Assembly: GCA_022925895.1 (NCBI GenBank)
Contig: JAKSYS010000759.1
Location: forward strand, 1 to 27,223
Length of the DNA stretch: 27,223 nucleotides
Source of the DNA: Fragilaria crotonensis
Taxonomy: Eukaryota; Bacillariophyta; Fragilariophyceae; Fragilariales; Fragilariaceae
Reading direction: 5' to 3'
The notes beneath the pieces were generated by a model, which ran no database searches, was not told the origin of the DNA, and saw nothing but the letters and a program-made list of their open reading frames with translations. Each line of letters begins with the position of its first letter. The stretch's first letter is position 1. Below, piece by piece: positions 19,582 through 27,223 of this stretch. The translations under genes were made by a program, and so were the position numbers.

Positions 19582-19829
19582 ATAATCTAGGGGCGGGAAA
19601 CTACCAACGGAACTAGTAATAGATCCGTGGGAATACCCTAAACCTTAGAAATTCAGTTCTACAGCCATCTACTAGAATACTATACTACTCTAGAGGCATG
19701 CACTGGTGCCAATCGGCAACAGTACACCAAGCTACTGTCGCAAATGGCAGACTGTGAATTGGTAAGGCTGACGTTGTCAGACCCCCAGACATTCGAAGAC
19801 CAAAACGTACAGCTCCCTATCTCCGATAG
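19582..19829 (+). repeat. B2 repeat (3' terminal) of the YR element
   Basis: 248 bp, same as B1. It ends CCGATAG at 19829; element 1 integrase resumes with ACATTCAAATGC. A frame that runs through B2 into the integrase (19744-20019) is an accidental fusion. Confidence 0.9.
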
Positions 19830-20017
19830 ACATTCAAATGCAGAAACTGTTGCGCGAAAATTTAGATGTGGTATTGAGAGAGCACAGAAAACCTTACGAA
19901 CAACCACACAACGTGGAGTCCGATATGCAATTCATCCCTTATCTTGCCAATATCGCGTTGATCATCTTGACTTGCATCGTCGGAGGCTTGCGGATGCCTT
20001 TTATATGGACACTTTAT
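19830..20017 (+). pseudogene. pol: integrase of Copia element 1, middle fragment
   Basis: 188 bases between two insertions, in one open frame: HSNAETVARKFRCGIERAQK, TLRTTTQRGVRYAIHPL, then VDHLDLHRRRLADAFYMDTL. It matches residues about 127-190 of the element 3 pol frame and contains the first catalytic Asp (YMDTL, codon 20008). On the left the frame joins 5381 (…GSKDR). On the right it is cut by element 3; the five bases TTTAT at 20013-20017 are the target duplication. There are no frame breaks within this piece. Confidence 0.9.
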
Positions 20018-20210
20018 GATTAAGTTACGCCGTAGTGGTCAAAGAACTACTTACTAAGAGAAGAGAGGGAAGAGAAGATGAACGATAACAACAAAGCAAA
20101 AGATATATTATGACTTATACTCATACTTATCGAAGTCATACTTGTCGAAGCTCGGCTCGGATTTAACCGTACGGTAGAGTACAGTAGGACAGTACGGTCC
20201 ATTATAAACA
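20018..20210 (-). repeat. 3' LTR of Copia element 3
   Basis: 193 bp. In element orientation it starts TGTTTATAATGGACCG at 20210 and ends CGTAACTTAATC at 20018. The following A in both copies leaves one base of ambiguity; the 5-bp target duplication and primer site favour ending at C. Confidence 0.92.
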
Positions 20211-20222
20211 GTCCCCGCGAGC
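20211..20222 (-). other. polypurine block of element 3
   Basis: In element orientation GCTCGCGGGGAC directly before the 3' LTR, matching GCTCGAGGGGAC of element 2. About 150 further bases to the pol stop at 20375 hold no gene. Confidence 0.65.
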
Positions 20223-20374
20223 CGTGCAACGATACAAGTAACCGAAACTGAATTCACAATCTCATAACACAATTCCATAAACCTGCTTATCTTTGCCCAC
20301 GAGTGTTTCTCGTGCAGGAGGTACCGATACCACGGGGGTGGTTGGAAACCTAGGGCGTAAAACGGATCACCATG

Positions 20375-23300
20375 TCATAGGTTGTAGAGAATCGATCCCA
20401 ATAAATCACGTCGTCGATCAGCCGGTAACACCTTGGTAAACAGATCCGCAAGATTCGTTTGAGTATCCTCTTTATGTACTTCCAACACTCCAGCCGCTGC
20501 AGCCTCACGGACCGCATGATAATTGATTGCGTTATGTTTCTTCGACAATACCGACTCCGGCACACTAGTATTCTTGACCACGCCTTGGTTATCACAATAG
20601 ACCTGGGCGGGACCATCGATCGGAACGCCGAACATTCTCAATTTGTATCGCATAGAAATAATCATGTCTCGCGCCGCTCGTAACGCGACAAACTCACTCC
20701 CAAATGTTGATGTTTCCACGGTATTCTGTCGCTTGCTCAACCATTGGATCGGAGAATTTTGCACAAATAACAAGATACCTGTATGCGAACGTCGCGTGAC
20801 CACGTTACCAGCGTGGTTCGCGTCCACAAATACATGCAGCGTCACTGGATTTCCCAAGGGCTCCGGCATTCGTGGTGGTAACTCTTCCTCAAGCTGTGGA
20901 TAAAACGATGACCAATCTGGTCGAGGGTGAGTAGGTGTCACGGGAACAGGGTCAGTTGGGTCAAATATAATTCGCGACTTCTCGTGCTTATTCAAATATG
21001 CAAACACGTGATAAGCTGCTTCGAGATGTCCCACTCTTGGTAATGCCAAGTGCTGTGAAAGCAGTGCCACCTCAGTATAGATATCGATGCGTCCAAGTTC
21101 CACGGCCCATCGCAACACTCCGATCAGATTCTGATATCGAGAGGCATGTAAATCTCCACACTCATCAGTGGTATCGATCTCCGGACGATATGTCGTGCTT
21201 GGAAATGGTGTCTTTGCAGTTGACTTCAGTCCTCGGCCCTCTTCCTGTAACAATAATTTGACATTCTTCACGGCATTCTTAACGTATGTATGTGCAGAAA
21301 ATGACCAGTATTCTTGTCCCGTTGGGTCGCCTGGTCTGGTTACCTTTTCAACGTCTGCACCTAAGTACCGAGATGGGGGTCCGACACTCGCCGGGTTCAG
21401 TTCGTAAGTGGCCTCTATAACTTTGAGATGCTCCTCCGGTGCATGTGAAATAATCAAGACATCGTCGACATACACAAGAATGTATTCATAATACTTAAAC
21501 CCATCCGGCTTCGCAAACGCACGGAGATAGACGTCGGGATCGGCAATAGAAGGTTTGAATCCCATATTTTGTATCGAATCGTTAAACATCGCTCGCCATG
21601 ATGCTCCACTTGATTTCAATCCATAAAGTGCACGCACGACTTTGATTACTGTACCTTGTCTTGAACCAAATTCGGGGCCTGCCACAAACCAGATCTTTTC
21701 TCGACATGGGGCATTTAGATAGGCATTCCCAATGTCGCAGGCCATGATATCGATGCCATTTAGTGCAGCCAAGAGGAACGCCAACCTTACACTGTCACGG
21801 CTGACGACGCTGGAGTATGTGATACTTGCTGGTGGTTCCATCATATGGCCACCAGCCACGAAACGTGCCTTCCTTGTTAGATCCATCTTGACGTCGAATA
21901 TCATGTGACATTTTATTTCCTGAAACCCAACATATCCGCTCTTCGCCAATCCGTCACGTATCTGTTGTGGCGTCACACTTTCGACATAATCAAACGCGAC
22001 CATTACCTTTTTCATTTCCTTTTGGATTGCCTTCCACCAAAAGTCCGTGCCAGTCTCCTTATCAATTTGCAAAGCCTCTTGCACGGAATGCGGTAATCTA
22101 ACTCCGTATTTATGACTCGTTTTCCAATAACGACTTTTCACCTTACCAATGATTCGATTTCTGACACGCAACGTTTCCGAAACCCACCACTTGAATGCGG
22201 GTTCTTCTTGAATACGATTCGCTACTGCATACTCGGCCAGCTCGATCGGATTCGAGTCCTTTACATGTTTAAGGTCCACCCAATCCGACGAGCCATCTTT
22301 CCATTGGCAAAGCATTTTCCAGCCCTTCGTCGTGTTCTTCGGTACTCGTCGTCCCCGTTTGGTCGTAATATAACCATTGTCAGCACGCAACGCCCTCCCA
22401 TCTCGCTTATGGTCTATGATCTCATCAAGGACGGCCTGGCGACGACCCGCATCGTCACACTGTGCGAAAATGTTCTCGGCAATTACATTTGCATTGTAAC
22501 GCATCAACGTACCATCTTCCAATTCACACTCGTATTCACGTGTATCAAGTAAGGGGTTTGAATGTCTCTTACCAATCGGGTTTCCATTATTGTCCTTGGC
22601 TTGCTTAATTACCTTTGCTGTCGCTGTCTCGCCGTCTTGGTTAACCATAAACTCTGCGCTTAGATACTGATCGAAAGAATCGAACTCGATGTCGTCTGCA
22701 TCAGGTTTAGCTGGTTGATTCATGTCCCCGTATTCCGCATCCGCCGGAATATTCGCGGCAGTATTGACGGCATCGGGGTCATCTTGTAAGTAGAAAACAG
22801 GGTTAGGGTCGTGGATTTGAAAGTTCTCGTCGCTGAGGTTGGTGAGTAATGTAGTGTCAAAGCGGGCAACACGGTCACTAATTGCGTCAACAGCCATATC
22901 GGTAATGGTGATATGTTGGACAGTGGACCGCGCGATCACCCGACCGGATTCCGTGAGTATCCAATAGGTCATGTCGCTACCAATGCGGTGCGCAATGCCA
23001 AGCCATCGGCCAGGGCGTGCCTGTTCATTAGTCATGTCGGTTTTCGGCTGATCCAAGTACCATACGCGATCATAAAAGTCAAAGTCGAGCCATTCCGAAA
23101 TGTCAACAGTTTGGCCCATTACCTTTTCAATTCCCGGTCGTTGTTCCGCTCCTCGTGCTAAGAGTGACTGCACCTCGGCAATGTAAACGAGTCCGTAGTC
23201 CCACAAACGTGTAGGCACTTGGTGTTCTCGCATCCTTGTTTTCCATTTGGTTTTCACTTCACGAATCTCGGTTTCAGCTCGGTGGTTTTGTGTCGTACCT

Positions 23301-24020
23301 CGTCCCTTTTCGGCTGGCAACAAACGAATGTGAAAACGACGAATCGCCTTAGGTACCTCCGTATTCTTACCAGTTTGTTCGCTTGCTAAATCGCAAATCA
23401 GAGTCCCCGGAATCCCGACGTCATCAACGAATTCACTCAACGCTTGTGCAATGTTGTGGCTCGATTTAGACTCCATCGGGTATATGCGAGTGAATGTACC
23501 GTTCGTGATGAGTTGAGCACAAGTGTGTCCGTTTAAAGACTTGACCTTGGAGAAGAGTGTGTCCATGTAGAAAGTGTCGTTCAACCTCCGTCGATGAAGA
23601 TTCAAGTGGTCAACACGGTAGCGCCTGTGGAGGGGGTGAATCGATTGTCGTACGCCGCGCTGGGTTGTTGTCTTTAGAGTTCGTTGCGCTGTTTCAAGTC
23701 CGCATCGGAATTTTCTCGCCACGGTCTCCGCGTTTACCTGTGAGTGTCGTTCCTTGCTTCCCACAAACGAGACGTTAACTTCACGGTGCGCAGTCGCCAC
23801 GTTTACGTTACCTATCATCCGACTGAGTAGAGTCAATTCGTCGTAGGGAGCTAAGTCATTACAAGATTCCTCAGATGTATCTGTGTTAGTGGCACGAAGT
23901 GCAAACAGGCTCCTTCGTGTTGCGATCTCCGTCATAGGTAAGTCTGGATCGGACGAGACACCAGCTATCGTAACATTCGATGGGTTCCAAACTGTACTGT
24001 CAGTGACTTGGGATACTTTT
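20375..24020 (-). CDS. pol: pol of Copia element 3: integrase, RT, RNase H
   Basis: A frame open from 24124 to TGA at 20375 (1249 codons); sequence matching other pol proteins starts near 24020, after the frame change. Residues are counted from 24124. Integrase: FRCGLETAQRTLKTTTQRGV (139-158), catalytic Asp188 (FYMDTLF), Asp245 (LICDLASEQ) and Glu284 (HRAETEIRE); no HHCC zinc domain is seen. RT: FVAGGH (755-760), motif A Asp797 (ACDIGNAYLNAP), LYGLKSSGASW and YVDD at 885-888. RNase H: Asp1101 (FVDANHAG), RRSHTG, Glu1144 (FGSEFVAL), Asp1178 (VYCDNQ) and Asp1226 (NLADLFTK). All catalytic residues are present. It would make DNA from the element RNA and insert it. No ATG is needed if it is made as part of Gag-Pol; the first in-frame ATG is at 24052. 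Confidence 0.93.
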
Positions 24021-24554
24021 GCAATTCTCAAGTTCCCAACCCGTTGGTACATGGGTCTCAAAGTATACTGTTGTACCCTCCATTTGGAAGGGCACAAATA
24101 GTCCGTCACCGGTGGATATTCCAAAGGGTCTCATAGTATCCGTTGGGTCATCCGATACCGTAATCCCAAAGTGTCGCAATTGGTTAGGATTGATCAAACT
24201 CATTTTCATTCGCTTACCATACCACAGAACTTGGTTAAAGTGCAATATCACAGTCTCTCCATTCGACTCGTCAGTAAATGCCGTAACGGCGTTCACAACT
24301 GATACGTTAGTAATTGGTTGATAGTCACTCGTATAGGGGGTCACGTCACATTGCTCGCCTGTAAACTCCAAGACCAGGAAATTTGGCCCCGCCACACACG
24401 TATCGGCATGTGAATCCATCTCACATCGCGCTATGGTTCCTTCCTCGCTCTGCAACTCCCCTCGTGATACTGCGTTAATATCCCGATTTCGGTTGCCTGA
24501 GCGGATAGTTGCACGTGTGCCCCACCACCTCGCATTCGCATGGTGTTGGGGTTG
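24000..24554 (-). CDS. pol: pol N-terminus of Copia element 3: aspartic protease
   Basis: The frame opens after TAA at 24557-24555, three bases past the gag stop, and ends at TGA 24002-24000. It starts with WWGTRATIRSGN, then ARCEMDSHADTCVAG (active-site Asp codon 24416), VLWYGKRMKMSLINPNQLRH and VPTGWELENC. The match to element 1 continues into integrase in the next frame; the change is at an A run, 24017-24020, where element 3 has one base more over a 28-base comparison. So protease and integrase are split by a single base. This is a disabling mutation, a consensus error, or a +1 frameshift site; near-identical LTRs make one of the first two, recent, more likely. The gag frame is offset by one base as well. 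Confidence 0.85.
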   Translation of the reverse strand, partial: QPQHHANARWWGTRATIRSGNRNRDINAVSRGELQSEEGTIARCEMDSHADTCVAGPNFLVLEFTGEQCDVTPYTSDYQPITNVSVVNAVTAFTDESNGETVILHFNQVLWYGKRMKMSLINPNQLRHFGITVSDDPTDTMRPFGISTGDGLFVPFQMEGTTVYFETHVPTGWELENCKSIPSH

Positions 24555-24558
24555 TTAG

Positions 24559-26142
24559 TCAATACTGTTGGTCGCGCCGAGGGCCAAATCGGCCACCCGC
24601 CCGTCCCCCTCGATCGGAACTCCCGCTGTTTGACGACACACGGGAAGACACATTCGAGCCCGCATCCGCATCGTACTCGACAATCTCGGTTGAATTACTT
24701 GCACCGGCAGTGGCGATCGCGCGAGGTTCGTTAGGACGGTTATCGTTCGTAGACGAAGAGCGGCCGCCGCGTCCAGAATATGACCCACGGTCTCCATATC
24801 CACGGCCGCTGCCACGACCTCCACCGCCACGGCCGTCACCACGACCAGATCCACGATTGTTGAGATACTCACGACGTTGGTATATGTACGTATGTCCGCC
24901 TACCATTCGCAACTTGTCCCACTCGTCGCTTGTGAAATTACGATGGATATCGGACACATCAACGCCGTTCATCATTACCTTCATGCGACCTCCATTTTGA
25001 TTTCCTCGTCCCCCGCCACGGCCACGTCCACGACCGCCGCTGCCGCGCGTATTCCTTGTGTTAGTTGTTGTAGCCCCAATTGATCGCTTATTCTTACCAG
25101 GTTCAATGGACGCAAAACGACTCGAGACTGTTCGAGAAACTGTTAGGCAAGCAGCATCAAAATCATTTAAATAACGGTCTCTGATGATCCCCATTGTCGT
25201 TTGCACCTGGATGTCGTCACACTTAATGCTGCGGAGCAACAATTGCACCTTCTGTTGCATATACATTGGCTGCCCAGCATCTGCCAACTCCTTGAACGCT
25301 TCATTCATACGGGTTAGATACTTTTCAAAGGGAAATGAGGCTTCACTCTTCCAAAACAAGGCCTCCAGTTTGGCATTAGCGGATGCAGCGCGCCTCATAT
25401 CATGGGCTTCTCCGACATAGTGCTCGCGTAACAATAAATGAGCAGCTCTTCCATCACCATCAGTAACCTTCTCGAACCAGGTTGCTCCATCAGTCTTGGT
25501 GAGGAGATCCTTAAAGAGGTGATAGACTTCACGATTGTCATCCTTAAACTGTGGTGTGTCGAATGAGGCAGCCCACAAAGCACGTGTATACTCATCCTGG
25601 GCGTCATCCGGGTTTACATCCGCTGGGCGGATAACATAACTCAACGGAACACCTGCCTTACCTCTCCTCGAATCCAAGTAGTTTGATACCTTCTTGATCC
25701 AATTTTTATAATCGCTTGCACTAAAGGCATCCGGGTAATACAACTTACTATCGGAGTCCTTGTCGGACTTGGTCAATGACATTTCCCGAATGAGATCACC
25801 AATGAATGCGTCGGTTAATTCAACCAGGTCACATGGAGCATCCTCGCGAAGTTTCTTGGTAATCCAGAATTTGACTGCCTTGAGTTTCTTCGTGCGGGAT
25901 AAACCCATTTGAACCCTGGTTGGGGCAGGAGAGCGCTTAGAATTGCGATCCGCCATCGCATCCAACTCACTATCCGTATAGTTTGCCAACTCGTTGATGT
26001 CCTCCAATCCTTCGAACTCAATAAGTCTGGTTTGGGAGGGAATGTCCCTCAACCCACACATGTGCAACACGTAACGCATCGGCTGATGCTCCAAATCAGG
26101 AAACATCTCGTCGAGGTTGAGAATGGCTGGTGCGGGATCCAT
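24559..26142 (-). CDS. gag: gag of Copia element 3
   Basis: An intact Gag of 527 residues from ATG at 26142 (MDPAPAILNLDEMFPDL) to TGA at 24559; the frame is open further upstream but without an ATG, and the element 1 gag has its ATG at the same place. It should build the particle that packages element RNA in the cytoplasm. Order: a conserved N-terminus (RYVLHMCGLRDIPSQTRLIE), the capsid core (YKNWIKKVSNYLDSRRGKAG, PLSYVIR), a helical segment (FPFEKYLTRMNEAFKELAD), then two Gly/Arg-rich stretches at about residues 365-385 and 430-462, separated by MNGVDVSDIHRNFTSDEWDK. No CCHC knuckle is present; the RG-rich stretches are the likely RNA-binding part. The TGA is followed by CTA. Confidence 0.92.
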   Translation of the reverse strand: MDPAPAILNLDEMFPDLEHQPMRYVLHMCGLRDIPSQTRLIEFEGLEDINELANYTDSELDAMADRNSKRSPAPTRVQMGLSRTKKLKAVKFWITKKLREDAPCDLVELTDAFIGDLIREMSLTKSDKDSDSKLYYPDAFSASDYKNWIKKVSNYLDSRRGKAGVPLSYVIRPADVNPDDAQDEYTRALWAASFDTPQFKDDNREVYHLFKDLLTKTDGATWFEKVTDGDGRAAHLLLREHYVGEAHDMRRAASANAKLEALFWKSEASFPFEKYLTRMNEAFKELADAGQPMYMQQKVQLLLRSIKCDDIQVQTTMGIIRDRYLNDFDAACLTVSRTVSSRFASIEPGKNKRSIGATTTNTRNTRGSGGRGRGRGGGRGNQNGGRMKVMMNGVDVSDIHRNFTSDEWDKLRMVGGHTYIYQRREYLNNRGSGRGDGRGGGGRGSGRGYGDRGSYSGRGGRSSSTNDNRPNEPRAIATAGASNSTEIVEYDADAGSNVSSRVSSNSGSSDRGGRAGGRFGPRRDQQY

Positions 26143-26466
26143 GATGCCTGTCGTATAAATATGGTGAGGGTGACTATGACCGCTCAATGTGTTATGACTC
26201 CATCGACGCTCGGTACGTTAACCGTTGTGACCATGGGAGTCACCGTCGCGCTGAGAGGTGATCAGCCCCCCAGCTCACTCACGCATGCAAAGGCTGGAAC
26301 CCAGACCGATGCTCTCTTTCTGTGTCGGCGAGACGACCCCATGACGGTGGCCAACCTTAATCGCTCATATGTGCCAGGACACAGCATCTCCTCGTCCCTA
26401 TGACCGAGGGATGGCGACGATGTTACTCGTCGTCGTTTTACACAAAACCACACATATTGTTCGCTT
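26143..26466 (-). other. leader of element 3 with conserved blocks and upstream frame
   Basis: About 320 bases between primer site and gag. Blocks 26334-26396 and 26222-26265 match the element 1 leader. An upstream ATG at 26387 opens 41 codons to a TGA at 26262; the same ATG in element 1 (2899) gives only seven codons, so the peptide itself is not conserved. In the second block GTGAC and GTCAC flank TCCCATG and can pair. Confidence 0.6.
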
Positions 26467-26482
26467 CTGGGTCTGATAAACT
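26467..26482 (-). other. primer-binding site, element 3
   Basis: Minus strand AGTTTATCAGACCCAG, directly after the 5' LTR. Confidence 0.85.
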
Positions 26483-26682
26483 GATTAAGTTACGCCGTAG
26501 TGGTCAAAGAACTACTTACTAAGAGAAGAGAGGGAAGAGAAGATGAACGATAACAACAAAGCAAAAGATATATTATGACTTATACTCATACTTATCGAAG
26601 TCATACTTGTCGAAGCTCGGCTCGGATTTAACCGTACGGTAGAGTACAGTAGGACAGTACGGTCCATTATAAATTATAAACA
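26483..26682 (-). repeat. 5' LTR of Copia element 3
   Basis: 200 bp, identical to 20018-20210 except for 7 extra bases: in element orientation it starts TGTTTATAATTTATAATGG where the 3' LTR has TGTTTATAATGG. The difference is a TTTATAA-type duplication at the outer edge. Confidence 0.93.
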
Positions 26683-26687
26683 TTTAT

Positions 26688-27223
26688 TCTCGAAGGTCAG
26701 ATCGATAAATGGAATGGAATGTGCACAGTTAATTACAAACGGATCGTATACGAGAGTATACCCAATGGAATCGAAGGCAAGTAGCAATATTGAAAATGTT
26801 TTGACCAAATTTATTGATGACGTTGGAGTTCCTGCAACTCTGATATGCGATCTTGCAACTGAACAAACCGGTAAGCATTCTGAAGTCATGAAGATCATTC
26901 GTCGAAACTATATAAAACTTCTCCCTGCGGAGAAAGGTCGTGGAACTACGCAGAATCATCGTGCAGAAACCGAAATCAGAGAGATCAAAATGAAATGGAA
27001 AACCCGAATGCGTGAAAATCAAGTACCTTCAAGACTTTGGGATTACGGTATCGCAAACATATCGGAAATTCAATCTTTAATTGCCCGTGGCATTGACCAA
27101 CGCCCTGGGATTGAGCGTTTACTTGGACAGACTGTTGACATTTCCGAATGGCTTGACTTCGATTTCTATGACCGTGTTTGGTATTGGGACCATCAAAAGA
27201 CGGATATGAACACGGATCAAGCG
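26688..27223 (+). pseudogene. pol: integrase of Copia element 1, third fragment, open to window end
   Basis: Counting the target duplication TTTAT at 26683-26687, the frame runs unbroken from TTA at 26684 to the last base, about 180 codons. It encodes LFSKVRSINGMECAQLITNG, YPMESKASSNIENVL, the second catalytic Asp in LICDLATEQTGKH, LLPAEKGRGTTQNHRAETEI with the catalytic Glu, RLWDYGIANISEIQSLIARG and EWLDFDFYDRVWYWDHQKTD. It is collinear with residues about 190-370 of the element 3 pol. No stop or frameshift is seen here, in contrast to the gag and protease part of the same element at 3142-5381. The gene is broken overall by two insertions. Confidence 0.9.

Larger units (their letters stand above)
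5382..19829 (+). mobile_element. Ngaro-like tyrosine-recombinase retrotransposon with split direct repeats
   Basis: This element copies itself by reverse transcription but integrates with a tyrosine recombinase instead of a DDE integrase. Order: A1 repeat (5382-5574), gag-like gene (5581-7743), pol N-terminus (7813-8458), RT and RNase H (15967-17750), tyrosine recombinase (to 18761), then B1 (19047-19294), A2 (19295-19509), a 72-bp spacer and B2 (19582-19829). A1-genes-B1-A2-B2 is the split-direct-repeat layout known for PAT and Ngaro elements. Recombinase after RNase H, with no methyltransferase domain seen, points to Ngaro. It inserted in the integrase gene of element 1 without a target duplication and was later split by Copia element 2. 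Length without that insert is about 6.9 kb. Confidence 0.85.
20018..26682 (-). mobile_element. Copia element 3, complete, recent insertion
   Basis: A 6.7-kb LTR retrotransposon on the minus strand: 5' LTR 26483-26682, primer site 26467-26482, leader, gag 24559-26142, pol 20375-24554, polypurine block 20211-20222 and 3' LTR 20018-20210. It lies in the integrase gene of element 1, with TTTAT at 20013-20017 and 26683-26687 as target duplication. The LTRs are identical except for a 7-bp duplication near the outer edge of the 5' LTR. Gag and pol are long and open apart from one base between protease and integrase. It is a close relative of element 1, its own target. Confidence 0.95.
2622..27223 (+). 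mobile_element. Copia element 1, interrupted twice, open at right edge
   Basis: A Copia element that inserted into the gag of element 0. Parts present: 5' LTR 2622-2807, primer site 2808-2823, leader, gag 3142-4480, protease and integrase start 4481-5381, integrase continuation 19830-20017 and again from 26688 to the window end. The gaps are the YR element (5382-19829) and Copia element 3 (20018-26682). The reading frame joins exactly across both: codons for ...GSKDR meet HSNAETVARKF, and ...FYMDTL meets FSKVRS. The close relative element 3 has the same amino acids uninterrupted. RT and RNase H would lie beyond 27223. Confidence 0.9.

Noticed and set aside
19744-20019. 91-codon frame starting MADCELVRLTLSDPQT, and its twin at 19209-19412
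   Set aside because: The first part is the B repeat of the YR element and the second is either element 1 integrase or the A2 repeat. These are accidental fusions across an insertion boundary.
22112-22552. 146-codon plus-strand frame and other plus-strand frames within 20.4-26.1 kb
   Set aside because: They lie opposite the clearly coding gag and pol of element 3 and have no motifs of their own.

Overview
The window is almost entirely retrotransposons nested inside one another. The Copia elements carry an unusual aspartic-protease signature (ELDSHADTCVAG and close variants) and an integrase N-terminus of the type R(R/K)(W/F)xxGL(D/E)TA(K/Q)RTL(Q/K)(V/T)TTQxG(V/I)R. From family knowledge these resemble the Ty1/Copia lineages of diatoms (CoDi-type), so a diatom or related stramenopile nuclear genome is the best guess. 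This is inference; no single-copy host gene settles it. I see no rRNA, tRNA or CRISPR.

Layout, outermost to innermost. (1) Positions 1-1317 are host or older sequence with one possible exon and a family of short hairpins. (2) Copia element 0 (+) starts near 1318; its gag is cut at 2622. (3) Copia element 1 (+) sits in that gag from 2622 and runs past the window end. Its integrase gene is interrupted twice. (4) The first interruption is a tyrosine-recombinase (YR) retroelement, 5382-19829, with split direct repeats (A1 ... B1-A2 ... B2) and gag, reverse transcriptase, RNase H and tyrosine recombinase in that order: a Ngaro-like element. (5) Inside its pol lies Copia element 2 (+), 8459-15961, with near-identical LTRs and a 5-bp target duplication (ATCAG). 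(6) The second interruption of element 1 is Copia element 3 (-), 20018-26682, with near-identical LTRs and the target duplication TTTAT. Element 1 integrase resumes at 26688 and is open to the window end. Read across the insertions, the element 1 integrase frame joins exactly, which proves the nesting order.

All four Copia elements have the same 15-nt primer-binding site, AGTTTATCAGACCCA, directly after the 5' LTR. The two complete ones share a polypurine block, GCTCGNGGGGAC, directly before the 3' LTR. The primer site looks complementary to a tRNA anticodon arm rather than a tRNA 3' end.

Many reading frames between about 2 and 17 kb are broken by one-base length changes, most of them in homopolymer runs, while the last 10 kb is nearly clean. 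The two A repeats of the YR element show the same homopolymer shortening. Part of the apparent decay may therefore be consensus error, and element 2 may be more intact than it looks.
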